This document shows positions 33,294 to 42,990 of a stretch of 64,000 nucleotides of DNA, piece after piece (within the stretch, counting starts at the first letter, position 1; the number at the start of each line of letters is the position of its first letter). The notes beneath the pieces are model-generated. The model had not been told where the DNA came from. It did no database searches and saw only the letters and a list, made by a program, of their open reading frames with translations. The position numbers were made by a program, and so were the translations under genes. Source of the DNA: CALCKU01 sp964607445 (GTDB lineage Bacteria; Pseudomonadota; Alphaproteobacteria; Caulobacterales; Maricaulaceae); NCBI GenBank assembly GCA_964607445.1, contig CAZSKN010000015.1:1-64000 (forward strand), read 5' to 3'.

Positions 33294-34075
33294 TGCCAAT
33301 CGCAAAGCTTGATCGTACTATTTTACGTCTTTCCGGAGAGGCGGTGAGCGCGTGGCTTGACGGGTTAATCACGAATTCTATAGCCCAAGATATCACCTTT
33401 GCCGCTCTTTTGACGCCGCAAGGCAAGATCATAGCCGACTTCTTTGTCACCCGCGACGCAGATGACCTTTTACTGGATACACCCTCGAAATTTGGCGACG
33501 CGCTTTTAAAGCGCTTGAAAATGTATAAATTGCGTGCCCCGATTACAATGACCGATGAAAGCGATAAGTTCCATCTCTATGCGGTTTGGGACGGCGAGGG
33601 ATCTGAAGGCTTTGAAGATCCAAGACTCCCCGCCCTTGGACGCCGAATTATAAGCCGTGATCTCTTGGAAACAACAGGAGATTATAATGCCCACCGCCTG
33701 TCATTAGGGATAGTCGATAGTCTTTATGATTTTGACACGCAGACGACATTTCCCGCCGACGCCAATATGGATCTTATGAACGGGGTTGATTTTCAAAAGG
33801 GCTGTTTTGTCGGTCAGGAAGTCGTTTCCCGCATGAAACGTATGACCATCGTCAAAAAGCGCCTACGCGGGCTGGTCTTTTCATCTGGGTCACACGTAAA
33901 GGCACAAGACGACATTAAATGCGGGGCACGCACCGTTGGGCAGGTTTATCACGTTCATGGCGATATGGGTATGGGGTTAGCGCGTCTTGACCGATTGAAA
34001 TCGGCTACGCAAAACCCTACTATAAATGGAATAGCTGTGCAGATTATGAAAGCTCCAGATGGTTCAAACCGCTAA
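33293..34075 (+). CDS. ygfZ: Folate-binding protein YgfZ
   Basis: ATG 33293 overlaps the pyrC stop; 260 residues. The signature KGCFVGQEVVSRM (about residue 170) with its conserved Cys defines YgfZ (IBA57-type). It has a GcvT-like fold, binds tetrahydrofolate and helps assemble or repair some Fe-S proteins. Fe-S clients in this window include NadA, MoaA and the Rieske oxygenase. It overlaps the next gene by 17 bases. Confidence 0.93.
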   Translation: MPIAKLDRTILRLSGEAVSAWLDGLITNSIAQDITFAALLTPQGKIIADFFVTRDADDLLLDTPSKFGDALLKRLKMYKLRAPITMTDESDKFHLYAVWDGEGSEGFEDPRLPALGRRIISRDLLETTGDYNAHRLSLGIVDSLYDFDTQTTFPADANMDLMNGVDFQKGCFVGQEVVSRMKRMTIVKKRLRGLVFSSGSHVKAQDDIKCGARTVGQVYHVHGDMGMGLARLDRLKSATQNPTINGIAVQIMKAPDGSNR

Positions 34076-34532
34076 ACTCGAAATCCGACGCAATGATGAA
34101 ACCGCCCTTCCACGGTTCGCGGCATTAAATGCCCAATGGATAGAAGAACTACATTATTTGGAGGACAGCGATTTGAAAATGATCGCCCATCCCGAAATTT
34201 ACACACAAAACGGAAATAATGTTTTTAGCGCACATATCGACGATATAGTTGTCGGGGCTTGCGCCTTGAAACAGGATAATGCAGGCAACTGGGAACTGAC
34301 GAAAATGGCGGTTGATCTCCAATACCGCGGCTACGGCATTGGTCAGTCGCTTATAGAAGCCATAGAGACATATGCGCGTGAAACCCTTGGTTTGACTCGT
34401 ATCTACCTGCTTTCTAACACAGTGAATGCCGCCGCCATACGTCTATATAAACGTAATGGATGGATCATTAATCATGAAGGCCCGCATCCGGTTTATGACC
34501 GCTGTAATATCGGAATGGAAAAATATCTATGA
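34059..34532 (+). CDS. GNAT-family N-acetyltransferase
   Basis: The 157-residue protein has the acetyl-CoA-binding words LTKMAVDLQYRGYGIGQSLIEAI (about 86-108) and VNAAAIRLYKRNGW near the end. The substrate is unknown. It overlaps ygfZ by 17 bases and tag by 4 (ATGA), so it is part of the pyrC-ygfZ-GNAT-tag run. Confidence 0.9.
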   Translation: MVQTAKLEIRRNDETALPRFAALNAQWIEELHYLEDSDLKMIAHPEIYTQNGNNVFSAHIDDIVVGACALKQDNAGNWELTKMAVDLQYRGYGIGQSLIEAIETYARETLGLTRIYLLSNTVNAAAIRLYKRNGWIINHEGPHPVYDRCNIGMEKYL

Positions 34533-35152
34533 CGAATAAGTCAGCAGATTATCCGGATCACGACCCCACTTTACCCCGGTGTGGATGGGTCTCGCCCGAT
34601 GATGCCTTTTATTGTGCCTATCATGATAATGAGTGGGGACGACCAGTATGGGATGATAAAGCCCTGTTTAACAAACTCATCTTAGACGGTATGCAAGCCG
34701 GATTGGCCTGGATTACGATATTGAGAAAACGAGAAAATATTTTAGAAGCCTTTGACGGGTTAGACCCGGATAAGGTTGCCTATTATACAGATACAGATCG
34801 TGAGCGCCTCCTCGGCAATGCCGGAATTATTCGATCCAAACTTAAAATTAATGCCGCAATTTCCAATGCTCGGATATTTATCAAAATGCGCGATGAGGAG
34901 GGGTTGAATTTCAGTGATTATCTCTGGGGATTTGTCGGCAACACACCCATAGTAAACCGCTGGAGTCACTTCAAAGATGCCCCGGTTAAAAGCACTGAAT
35001 CTGAAGCCCTATCAAAGGATTTAAAAACCCGCGGGTTCAAATTTGTCGGTCCCGTGATCGTCTATGCCTTCATGCAGGCCGTGGGCATGATCAATGATCA
35101 TGCTCTTGATTGCCATGCTTATGACGCCTGTAACGCCGCAAAGCCGCGCTGA
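34529..35152 (+). CDS. tag: DNA-3-methyladenine glycosylase I
   Basis: The 207-residue protein has RCGWVSPDDAFYCAYHDNEWGRPVWDDKALF at the start and HALDCHAYDACN at the end, which together form the zinc site of Tag, plus the LILDGMQAGLAWITILRKRENI helix region. It removes 3-methyladenine from alkylated DNA. Its stop codon abuts the stop of the convergent DUF2235 gene with no space between. Confidence 0.95.
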   Translation: MTNKSADYPDHDPTLPRCGWVSPDDAFYCAYHDNEWGRPVWDDKALFNKLILDGMQAGLAWITILRKRENILEAFDGLDPDKVAYYTDTDRERLLGNAGIIRSKLKINAAISNARIFIKMRDEEGLNFSDYLWGFVGNTPIVNRWSHFKDAPVKSTESEALSKDLKTRGFKFVGPVIVYAFMQAVGMINDHALDCHAYDACNAAKPR

Positions 35153-36652
35153 CTAAGACGGATTTACAGAAGGACGTACGGGAATCTTTAAAATTTGACC
35201 CGGATAAATCCGGTCAGGATCGGTGAGCATAGGTTGATTAGCTGCAAAGATAATCGGATATTTCGACGCCGACCCTAAATATGTCTTGGCAATGGCGCCC
35301 AACGTATCACCGCGAACAACTATATGCGTCCGTTTAGACGATTTTGTTTCTATCAGACTATCTTGCGAGGCGATATCCCCTAGAGTTTCGTCTCGCGCCG
35401 GCGCAGCAAAGCTCCACCCATCCAGTTGTTTTACGACACGGTCTAATGTGGAAAGAGGTCGGTATGCACCTTTGGGTGTAAGCGTATTTCCATCCGCTTT
35501 CCACCGATAGCGGGCGGCCATGCTGATTTCATGTAAAGACACCGGGCGAATATCATGCACCTCTTTTTTAACCTTTATAAAAGACCGCGGCTGTTTGGAT
35601 AAAAGCCGGGTAAGTTGACTTTTAAGCCTATACCATTTTGGCGGATCCATATTCGCTATATTATCTGCAAAGTTCGGACGGATATCATAAAGACTTTCAC
35701 TTCTAGATATAGAAAACTGCAAGCCCTGCCGTTTAGCCCCTTCCCAAATCCACTCAAGCGCTTCATCTGATAATCCGGTATAATCACCACCGCCGCCAAC
35801 AGCGCCGTGGACACCCGGAAACCATTGTTGCTGATAAGGGGCTTTTTCGGATGCGGGATGAAAGCCAATCATTTTGTTCATGTCGTCAACATTCGTCCAT
35901 AATGTAGGTTCAAAAGACCGTCTTGTTTCGTCAATGGCAACGGCATGACGAGCTGAGGCCACAAATGTACTGAGTTTACAATCATGAAATTGATGGCGTC
36001 GGTTCACGACGCTCGCAATCGACATAGTTTTAGGGACGCCCAGCGCTCCGACAGTATCCCACACGCCGATATATTTTATATTGATAATCCCGAGATTGGG
36101 AACCGTCATATCAGAAAGCCCTCCAAGATCACGACCCGATTCCACGGGATGATATTCACACTTGCCTGCCGCAACCCGCCAATCAAATTCGGTTTGATCT
36201 ACACATATATATGGCGAACATTCGAGTCGAAAATCTCTAAATTTTTCGACCATATGCTTGTCATCATTCTGACGCGTTTTGTACAGCTTTAAGGCTTTTG
36301 GAATTCTTTTGACGTCGTTCACAATCCCGCAATTAAAAATTAATCCAGCAAAAGACCGGGCACTATAAGCGCCGCGTGAAAACCCGAATAGAAATATCTC
36401 ATCTCCGTGTTCATAATTAAAAACCAGAAAACGATAAGCCTCTTCTAGATTATCCATCAAGCCCATACCAAATACGCCACCCCGAATTTTTTCATGGGGT
36501 TTGGTGCCAACGCCTTGGTCATAATGGACAATTTGATGGATTCCATCATTAGCAACCAATGCAATATTTCGCGCCGTATGCACAACATTGGTGACATTAT
36601 TAGCATCGAGACGGTTCCATGTACCGTCAAAACAAAAAATGATTCTTTTCAT
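35153..36652 (-). CDS. DUF2235 (Tle1-like) alpha/beta-hydrolase with C-terminal LysM domain
   Basis: ATG 36652 (MKRIIFCFDGTWNRL) matches the family start; the frame is open 15 codons further upstream. The 499-residue protein has a DUF2235 domain with the nucleophile elbow FGFSRGAYSARS (Ser near residue 105), the family of type VI lipase effectors Tle1 and of stand-alone hydrolases. The last 50 residues are a LysM domain (HIVVRGDTLGAIAKTYLGS … IYPGQILKIP). No signal peptide is present. No T6SS genes are nearby, so a housekeeping or defensive hydrolase acting near peptidoglycan is as likely as an effector. Confidence 0.85.
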   Translation of the reverse strand: MKRIIFCFDGTWNRLDANNVTNVVHTARNIALVANDGIHQIVHYDQGVGTKPHEKIRGGVFGMGLMDNLEEAYRFLVFNYEHGDEIFLFGFSRGAYSARSFAGLIFNCGIVNDVKRIPKALKLYKTRQNDDKHMVEKFRDFRLECSPYICVDQTEFDWRVAAGKCEYHPVESGRDLGGLSDMTVPNLGIINIKYIGVWDTVGALGVPKTMSIASVVNRRHQFHDCKLSTFVASARHAVAIDETRRSFEPTLWTNVDDMNKMIGFHPASEKAPYQQQWFPGVHGAVGGGGDYTGLSDEALEWIWEGAKRQGLQFSISRSESLYDIRPNFADNIANMDPPKWYRLKSQLTRLLSKQPRSFIKVKKEVHDIRPVSLHEISMAARYRWKADGNTLTPKGAYRPLSTLDRVVKQLDGWSFAAPARDETLGDIASQDSLIETKSSKRTHIVVRGDTLGAIAKTYLGSASKYPIIFAANQPMLTDPDRIYPGQILKIPVRPSVNPS

Positions 36653-36809
36653 ATACCGCCCCGTATTCTTCTTTCGAGATACACGATTAAATAACAACTT
36701 GCAACTTTACACCCAAATGATTATCCCCCGACTTAATCCCATTTAAAACTGACAAGCAGAGTTTTAAGCGTTATATAAATCCATAATTTTTAAAACCTAA
36801 GGATAATTC

Positions 36810-37955
36810 GTGAAAGCTGTTATCAGTTCTACCGGTCTTTGGACCCCTAATGAGTCAATTTCAAACACGGAATTGGTCGAAAGCTTTAATCGTTACGCCG
36901 ATAAATGGAATTCAGAAAACGCCGCCGATATAGAGGCGGGAACCCGTGATGCCCTCGCCTATTCCAACGCCGCTTTTATTGAAAAAGCCTCAGGTGTGAA
37001 ATCCCGTTTTGTTATTTCTAAAGGTCCTATTCTGGACCCGGAGGTTATGGCACCACGCATTCCGGCGCGTGCCGATGATGAACCCTCTATACTGGCCGAA
37101 ATCGCCGCCAATGCGGCCCGGCAGGCCTTAGAAAACGCGGGACGCAAACCCGAAGATGTTGGCGCCGTTATTGTGGCCTGCTCCAATCTGCAACGCGGCT
37201 ATCCCGCATTGGCTGTTGAAGTGCAATCCCTGCTGGGAACTTCAGGTTTTGCTTTTGATATGAATGTCGCCTGTAGTTCGGCCACCTTCGGTCTTGAAAC
37301 CGCCCGCGGTTTAATTTTTGGCGGTCAAGCGAAATCTGTGCTGGTTGTTAATCCCGAAATTTGTACGGCTCATCTGAACTTTAAAGACCGGGATTCTCAT
37401 TTTATTTTCGGAGATGTTGCCACGGCACTCTTAGTCGAGTCAGATGATATCGCTCCCTCAAACCATTGGGAAATTATCGGCGCCAAACTCGTCACACAAT
37501 TTTCAAACAATATCCGCAATAATTTCGGCTTTCTTAATCACTGCGCGCCAGAAGACGACGGCATGATTGGCGAGCGCGGTAAAAAGGGCCTTACCGATAA
37601 GCTGTTCATGCAAAATGGGCGCAGCGTCTTTAAAGAAGTCGTACCGATGGTGGCCAAATTAATCACCGAAGAATGCGCCCGTAACGGGCTTGACCCGCAT
37701 ATGTTAAAACGCATGTGGTTACATCAAGCTAATCTATCCATGAACCATCTCATCGCCAAAAAAATATTGGGTAAAGAAGTCGATTTGGAAAAAGCGCCCG
37801 TTGTCCTTGACGAATATGCCAATACCAGTTCCGCAGGATCTATTATTGCCTTTCATAAATATAGCGACGACTTCAAGAATGGAGATACGGGCCTGATCTG
37901 CTCTTTCGGAGCTGGCTATTCAGCCGGCGCCATATTTGTTCGAAAAGTTGCCTAA
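36810..37955 (+). CDS. Beta-ketoacyl-ACP synthase III-like protein (long FabH type)
   Basis: The 381-residue thiolase-fold enzyme has the KAS III triad C155 (NVACSSATFG), H305 (WLHQANLS) and N338 (EYANTSSAGS). It is longer than E. coli FabH (317) and resembles the PA3286-type synthases, which can start fatty-acid synthesis from longer acyl-CoA. It stands apart from other fatty-acid genes, so a role in salvage of acyl-CoA or in a special lipid is possible. The end overlaps the HD-domain gene by 20 bases. Confidence 0.88.
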   Translation: MKAVISSTGLWTPNESISNTELVESFNRYADKWNSENAADIEAGTRDALAYSNAAFIEKASGVKSRFVISKGPILDPEVMAPRIPARADDEPSILAEIAANAARQALENAGRKPEDVGAVIVACSNLQRGYPALAVEVQSLLGTSGFAFDMNVACSSATFGLETARGLIFGGQAKSVLVVNPEICTAHLNFKDRDSHFIFGDVATALLVESDDIAPSNHWEIIGAKLVTQFSNNIRNNFGFLNHCAPEDDGMIGERGKKGLTDKLFMQNGRSVFKEVVPMVAKLITEECARNGLDPHMLKRMWLHQANLSMNHLIAKKILGKEVDLEKAPVVLDEYANTSSAGSIIAFHKYSDDFKNGDTGLICSFGAGYSAGAIFVRKVA

Positions 37956-38532
37956 GCCGCCCCGCGCATGGCAACGCATGTTATCAGGACGTCGGCTCGA
38001 CCTGCTTGACCCGTCGCCTTTTGATATTGAAATTGAAGATATCGCCCGCGGGCTGGCGCGTGTCGCGCGCTGGAATGGACAGACCTCTGGCGATCACGCC
38101 TTTAGTGTGGCCGAGCATAGCGTCATCGTCGAACAGCTTTTTGCCACACTCTATCCTAAATCAACACAGGCACAAAAGCTGACCTGCTTGCTTCATGATG
38201 CGGCCGAATATGTCATAGGCGATATGATTAGCCCATTTAAACATGCACTCGGTCTAGACTATAAAGCCTTTGAGGCCCGACTCGAAGAAGCCATACATTT
38301 GCGATATGGATTACCCCCGATCATTCCATCCTCCCTTAAGAAGAAAATCAAAGCTTGTGATATTTATTGTGCCTGGTTTGAAGCAACACAAATCGCGGGA
38401 TTTACGGTGGCAGAAAGTGATAAATTTTTTATGACACCCCCCAAAGGCCTCCATATCACCTTGGCCCCGCGGCCTGTCAAACAGGCCGAGCGGATATTTC
38501 TAGATCGATTCAACGCCCTATGCCCCGCATAA
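37936..38532 (+). CDS. HD-domain metal-dependent phosphohydrolase
   Basis: The 198-residue protein has SVAEHSVIVEQL and LLHDAAEYVIGDM, which supply the HD metal ligands, in the arrangement of YfbR-type 5'-nucleotidases. The conserved PRAWQRMLSGRRLDLLDPSP precedes the first ATG (37978), so translation must start at a TTG: 37936 or, more likely, 37948. It overlaps the FabH-like gene and may be translationally coupled. Confidence 0.85.
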   Translation: MFEKLPKPPRAWQRMLSGRRLDLLDPSPFDIEIEDIARGLARVARWNGQTSGDHAFSVAEHSVIVEQLFATLYPKSTQAQKLTCLLHDAAEYVIGDMISPFKHALGLDYKAFEARLEEAIHLRYGLPPIIPSSLKKKIKACDIYCAWFEATQIAGFTVAESDKFFMTPPKGLHITLAPRPVKQAERIFLDRFNALCPA

Positions 38533-38601
38533 CCGACCTTGTGTTACGGCACCTGAGAAAGAGAACCCTGCAAGTTATATTGTCATGAAAGCTATAGTGT
38601 C

Positions 38602-38880
38602 ATGAAACGTCTTACTCTCATATTTAGCCTCTGCGGCGCGGGACTTATAACGTGTCTGCTCTGGGCCTTAAACCGCGGCGAAGCCGACTATCTCGCCAGC
38701 ACCGCCTTCATTTCCGTGCAACTCTTAACGGCCATCAGTTGTATGTGCGCTCTGAGTTTCGGATTTTTCGGGCGCCAGAAAGACCGTCGGGCCGACCGCG
38801 CCATATCCCGAATTGATAATTTCGCTATTTTCATCGGTATAATAGGCGCGGCCCTCAGCCTTGGGTTCAGACTGTGGTAA
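38602..38880 (+). CDS. Small membrane protein of unknown function
   Basis: I do not recognise this 92-residue protein. It has three hydrophobic segments (about 3-20, 32-54 and 72-90) separated by short charged stretches, including FGRQKDRRADRAISRIDN. No clear ribosome-binding site precedes the ATG. It lies between the HD gene and nadA. Confidence 0.55.
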   Translation: MKRLTLIFSLCGAGLITCLLWALNRGEADYLASTAFISVQLLTAISCMCALSFGFFGRQKDRRADRAISRIDNFAIFIGIIGAALSLGFRLW

Positions 38881-39021
38881 CATGAGGCTGATGGGAAAAT
38901 TTAAGGGTTTTTAATAGCATAAAGCCCGCACACTTCCTATATGCCTATTACGGAGCACGAATAAGACGTCGCCTATCGTCAAAACATACGGTTTAGAGAC
39001 ATAGGGTTTAGAGGATTGAAA

Positions 39022-40182
39022 ATGAGTAAAGAGCTTATCAATTGGGAAAATGGACGTTGGATCGGTCAAACATTAGAAGTTGAAAACGGTGTGTGTGCCG
39101 TCCCGACCACCCCCAATGACACGCTCGCCTATACGGATGAGATCAAAGCCGCAACAGATCACCTTTATGCCCAAGTCTCCGATTTTATCCCGAAGTTTGA
39201 ATGGCCCGCATATGCCCCGCTTGTGCACGCTATTAATACACTCAAAAAACAAAAGAACGCGGTTATTCTTGCGCATAATTATATGACACCGGATATTTTT
39301 AGCCTGATCGGAGATTATAAAGGTGACAGTTTGGGTCTAGCAATTGAAGCCACCCAGACGGACGCTGATATTATCATTCAGGGCGGTGTGCATTTCATGG
39401 CTGAAACCTCCAAAATCCTTTGTCCTGAAAAGAAAGTCTTTATCCCGTCTATGCGGGCCGGATGCTCATTGGCGTCGTCCATAACAGGCGAAGACATTAA
39501 ACTGATTAAACAACGCTATCCCGGCATTCCGGTCGTCACCTATGTAAATACCTCTGCCGATGTAAAAGCCGAAAGCGATATTTGCTGTACCAGTTCAAAC
39601 GCGGTGGCCATTGTCGAACATATTTGCGCAGAGTGGGGTGTCAATAAAGTCATCATGTTGCCGGATGAGTTTTTAGCCAAAAATGTCGCCAAGCAAACCG
39701 ATGTCGAGGTCATTGCATGGCATGGCCGTTGCGAAGTTCATGCCCGCTTTTCCGCCCAAGATATTCAGGAGATGCGCCAAGCCCATCCCGGCGTAGTCGT
39801 GTTAGCCCATCCTGAATGTCCGCCAGAAGTTGTCGCGGAAAGCGATTTTACCGGCTCGACCAAAGCCATGTCGGATTATGTCTCCCAGACCAAGCCCAAA
39901 AACGTCATCTTGCTGACCGAATGTTCCATGTCGGATAATGTAGCCATGGCAAACCCCGAGACCGATTTTGTGCGCCCCTGTAATCTGTGTCCGCATATGA
40001 AACGTATAACACTGGAAAATATCTATACGTGCCTGCGTGATGAAACCAATGAAGTCTTGGTAGATGAGCATATGCGCCAGCGCGCCCACAAAGCCGTCAT
40101 GGATATGATAAATGTCAAATTTGATCCCGCGAAAGGTCATTTTGATCCTGATTTGCCCGAAGCCAAAGTCAAAGTCATTTAA
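39022..40182 (+). CDS. nadA: Quinolinate synthase
   Basis: I take ATG 39022, preceded by AGAGGA, giving 386 residues. The three cysteines that hold the [4Fe-4S] cluster are in RAGCSLASS, DICCTSSNAV and RPCNLCPHMK. AVILAHNYMTPDI near residue 80 is the usual start of the catalytic domain. NadA condenses iminoaspartate with dihydroxyacetone phosphate to quinolinate. The N-terminus is about 60 residues longer than the shortest family members. nadB follows after 369 bases. Confidence 0.96.
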   Translation: MSKELINWENGRWIGQTLEVENGVCAVPTTPNDTLAYTDEIKAATDHLYAQVSDFIPKFEWPAYAPLVHAINTLKKQKNAVILAHNYMTPDIFSLIGDYKGDSLGLAIEATQTDADIIIQGGVHFMAETSKILCPEKKVFIPSMRAGCSLASSITGEDIKLIKQRYPGIPVVTYVNTSADVKAESDICCTSSNAVAIVEHICAEWGVNKVIMLPDEFLAKNVAKQTDVEVIAWHGRCEVHARFSAQDIQEMRQAHPGVVVLAHPECPPEVVAESDFTGSTKAMSDYVSQTKPKNVILLTECSMSDNVAMANPETDFVRPCNLCPHMKRITLENIYTCLRDETNEVLVDEHMRQRAHKAVMDMINVKFDPAKGHFDPDLPEAKVKVI

Positions 40183-40551
40183 GAATATTGTCAAAGGGTC
40201 TAAATAATTCTACGAATCATGGCTTTGCGTGGCCGAGGGTCTGTACTCTGAGCGACTGATAATCCCCATAGTGCCAGAACCGTTCAATCCTTCAGCCACG
40301 GCACCCTCTATCTGTTTATAGTTTTCGATCTCAATCGCTTCAAAACAGTCCCGTCATAAGGACACACAGACCGCCCAGATCAGCCGCCCTTAAAGGGGCC
40401 GAACGGGTTTGAGACCCGTAGCCAATGTCCAATGTCATATTCACACGGAAAATTATCATTTTTCAAAGATTATTAATTTAGATTTACGCGACGTCTTTGA
40501 ACAAGTAGAATAAAGCCTAACGGGGAGTGACAAAATCATTCTATAAAATTT
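40183..40551. other. nadA-nadB spacer with a possible frameshifted small frame
   Basis: No intact gene longer than 60 codons lies here. On the minus strand an ATG at 40438 opens 32 codons ending in a TGA; a one-base shift in a run of four T just before it would join a second frame ending at 40210, for about 75 residues that read like protein (…FEAIEIENYKQIEGAVAEG). This may be a decayed small gene or chance. A 5-bp stem with 7-base loop near 40402-40420 resembles a tRNA anticodon arm, but no full tRNA can be folded around it. Confidence 0.3.
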
Positions 40552-42075
40552 ATGCGTGCATCACTCGATACAAAACACTTACCTAAAGGGGCTGTGCTGA
40601 TAGTTGGCGCCGGTTTAGCCGGGCTTTATACGGCACTAAAGCTCGCCCCGCGTCCGGTCTTTATCTTGACCTCACGCCGGTCGAAAGACGGCGCCGCCTC
40701 GGCATGGGCGCAAGGGGGTATTGCCGCCGCTCTACATCCCGATGATAGCGCCAAATCCCACGCCGCGGATACAATCGCGGCGGGCGACGGTCTTGTCGAT
40801 GCCCATATTGCAAAAATACTATCAGAAGACGGCCCCGCCCGGGTACATGATTTAGCGCAAATGGGTGTGCCCTTTGATCGTAAAGACGATGGATCTCTAT
40901 ATCTATCGCTTGAAGCCGCCCACTCTATGCCGCGTGTAGCGCGTGTAAAAGGCGATACAGCCGGACGTGAGATCATCAATATCATGGTCGAAAAAGTGCA
41001 AGCCGCAGATCATGTAACAGGTTTGATTGGCTGGCGCGCGGAAAGCCTGTTATCTGATGGTCACGGCGGCGTCGCCGGCGCCTTGGCTCGACGTGATGAT
41101 GGCTCGCTTTTAGGCATAGAAGCCGATATCACAATATTAGCGACAGGCGGAGTTGGCGGCTTGTTTGCCGTCACAACCAACCCGCGCACAGCCCGGGGCG
41201 ATGCGCTGGGCATGGCGGCGGTCTTGGGCGCAAAAATGCGAGATATGGAATTTGTTCAATTCCACCCCACGGCAATAAATATTGGACGCGATCCCGCACC
41301 TCTTGCCACAGAAGCGCTGCGAGGTGACGGTGCGACATTAATCGACCCGGCTGGAAACCGCTTCATGCCGCGCTATCATAAGGACGGCGAACTGGCGCCA
41401 CGCGATGATGTGGCACGGGCAATATTTGCAGAACTTCAGGCAGGGCGACAGCCCTATCTGGATTGCCGCACGGCCGTCGGCACACATTTTGATAGCCATT
41501 TTCCTACAGTTTTTCAGAGCTGTATGAGCGCAGGTATTGATCCGCGCACCCAGGTTATACCCGTGGCCCCAGCCGTCCATTATCACATGGGCGGCTTGGC
41601 GACAAATGAATGGGGACAAACATCCTTGCCCGGTCTTTATGCTATTGGGGAATGCTCGGCGACGGGTTTACACGGGGCGAACCGTTTGGCCAGCAATTCA
41701 TTGCTGGAAGCAACAGTCTTTGGGGGTCGCGCAGCCCGATATATTTTAAGTGCGGATATTGCGAGCCGAAAAGCAGAAACCATTCGTCGTCAACCTTGGT
41801 TATCCATGACCACGGAAGTCACCCAAACCTTACGAAATGCCATGACCGCCCAATGCGGAGTGCGGCGAAATGCGAAAGGCTTAAACAGCTTGATGGGCGA
41901 AATTGACGACTTGATTTCACAAGTCGGTCGGGCCAACCCGCTTATTGCCGCACGTATGATAGCGGCGGGAGCTTTAGCGCGTGAAGAAAGTCGCGGCGGA
42001 CACTTCCGTGATGATTTCCCCAATCAGAAGCAATCTGCACGCTCGTCTTATCTGACATATGATATGCTGGATTAG
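40552..42075 (+). CDS. nadB: L-aspartate oxidase
   Basis: The 507-residue flavoprotein has the FAD motif LIVGAGLAGLYTAL, the SAWAQGGIAAAL word, ATGGVGGLFAVTTNP, and the active-site region VQFHPTAI and HYHMGGLATNEWGQT of the succinate dehydrogenase/fumarate reductase family. It oxidises aspartate to iminoaspartate for NadA. nadC is not in the window. The nadB C-terminal helical domain (RNAMTAQCGVRRNAKGL) is complete. Confidence 0.96.
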   Translation: MRASLDTKHLPKGAVLIVGAGLAGLYTALKLAPRPVFILTSRRSKDGAASAWAQGGIAAALHPDDSAKSHAADTIAAGDGLVDAHIAKILSEDGPARVHDLAQMGVPFDRKDDGSLYLSLEAAHSMPRVARVKGDTAGREIINIMVEKVQAADHVTGLIGWRAESLLSDGHGGVAGALARRDDGSLLGIEADITILATGGVGGLFAVTTNPRTARGDALGMAAVLGAKMRDMEFVQFHPTAINIGRDPAPLATEALRGDGATLIDPAGNRFMPRYHKDGELAPRDDVARAIFAELQAGRQPYLDCRTAVGTHFDSHFPTVFQSCMSAGIDPRTQVIPVAPAVHYHMGGLATNEWGQTSLPGLYAIGECSATGLHGANRLASNSLLEATVFGGRAARYILSADIASRKAETIRRQPWLSMTTEVTQTLRNAMTAQCGVRRNAKGLNSLMGEIDDLISQVGRANPLIAARMIAAGALAREESRGGHFRDDFPNQKQSARSSYLTYDMLD

Positions 42076-42090
42076 CCCCGCGGGACATAA

Positions 42091-42990
42091 TTAGGATTGA
42101 TGTAATTTTCCATTGATCAATTTCATAATACCGGAAAAATCAAGGGCCGACTTGCCCGCAGCTTCCATTAAAGAATATAGCGCTTCGGACTGCGCGCCCA
42201 ATGGCGTCGCAACCTGTGCAGATGTCGCGGCATCTTGGGCAAGGCGTAAATCTTTAAGCATCATGGCCGCCGAAAATCCGGCTTGATAATCCCGGTTACT
42301 TGGCGCGCTTTCAACCGGGCCGGGGGCCGGACAATATTGTGTCATAGACCAGTTCTGGCCGCTGGCTGTGCTGGCGATATCGTAAAAAGTCTGCGCGTCA
42401 AGGCCGAGTTTTTCGGCCATATTAAAAGCTTCACAGGTTCCGATCATATGAATGCCCAACAGCATATTATTACAAATTTTAGCGACCTGACCATTTCCAG
42501 CATCTCCGGCGTGGAAAATATTTTTTCCCATCACCTCTAGGACGGGTTTTGCGCGTTCAAATGTCGACTGCGCCCCCCCGCACATAAAGGTCAGCGTTCC
42601 AGCCGCCGCTCCGCCAACACCGCCAGATACCGGTGCGTCAATCATCGCAAAGCCTTTATCGTCGGCCTTTGAAATCACCTCGCGCGCCGAGATCACATCA
42701 ATGGTCGAACAATCAATCATCAATGTTGCGGGTTTGGCATGACAAAATACGCCGTCTTCGCCACTATATACACGTTTCACATTAACGCCCGCCGGCAACA
42801 TTGTGATAACCACATCCGCATCTTTTACCGCCTCTTCAGTCGTTTTCGCCGCGATGCATCCAGCTTTCACAGCACGCTCCACCGCGTCTTTAGACAGGTC
42901 TAGCGCCCGTACAACATAGCCGGCTTTGGCCAGGTTCGTCGCCATGCCGATACCCATATTCCCAAGGCCGATAAAAGCGAGTGTGTTCAC
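42091..42990 (-). CDS. mmsB: 3-hydroxyisobutyrate dehydrogenase
   Basis: The 299-residue beta-hydroxyacid dehydrogenase has FIGLGNMGIGMATNLAKAG (NAD site), DAPVSGGVGGAAAGTL (substrate site), and GNGQVAKICNNMLLG with the catalytic lysine. It oxidises 3-hydroxyisobutyrate to methylmalonate semialdehyde in valine breakdown. It is the last gene of the operon and overlaps the hydrolase gene by 4 bases. Confidence 0.94.
   Translation of the reverse strand: MNTLAFIGLGNMGIGMATNLAKAGYVVRALDLSKDAVERAVKAGCIAAKTTEEAVKDADVVITMLPAGVNVKRVYSGEDGVFCHAKPATLMIDCSTIDVISAREVISKADDKGFAMIDAPVSGGVGGAAAGTLTFMCGGAQSTFERAKPVLEVMGKNIFHAGDAGNGQVAKICNNMLLGIHMIGTCEAFNMAEKLGLDAQTFYDIASTASGQNWSMTQYCPAPGPVESAPSNRDYQAGFSAAMMLKDLRLAQDAATSAQVATPLGAQSEALYSLMEAAGKSALDFSGIMKLINGKLHQS

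Noticed and set aside
40217..40315. tRNA-like segment between nadA and nadB (TGGCCGAG and TTCAATCC words)
   Set aside because: Acceptor, D and T arms do not pair over the required lengths, and the spacing does not fit a class I or class II tRNA.
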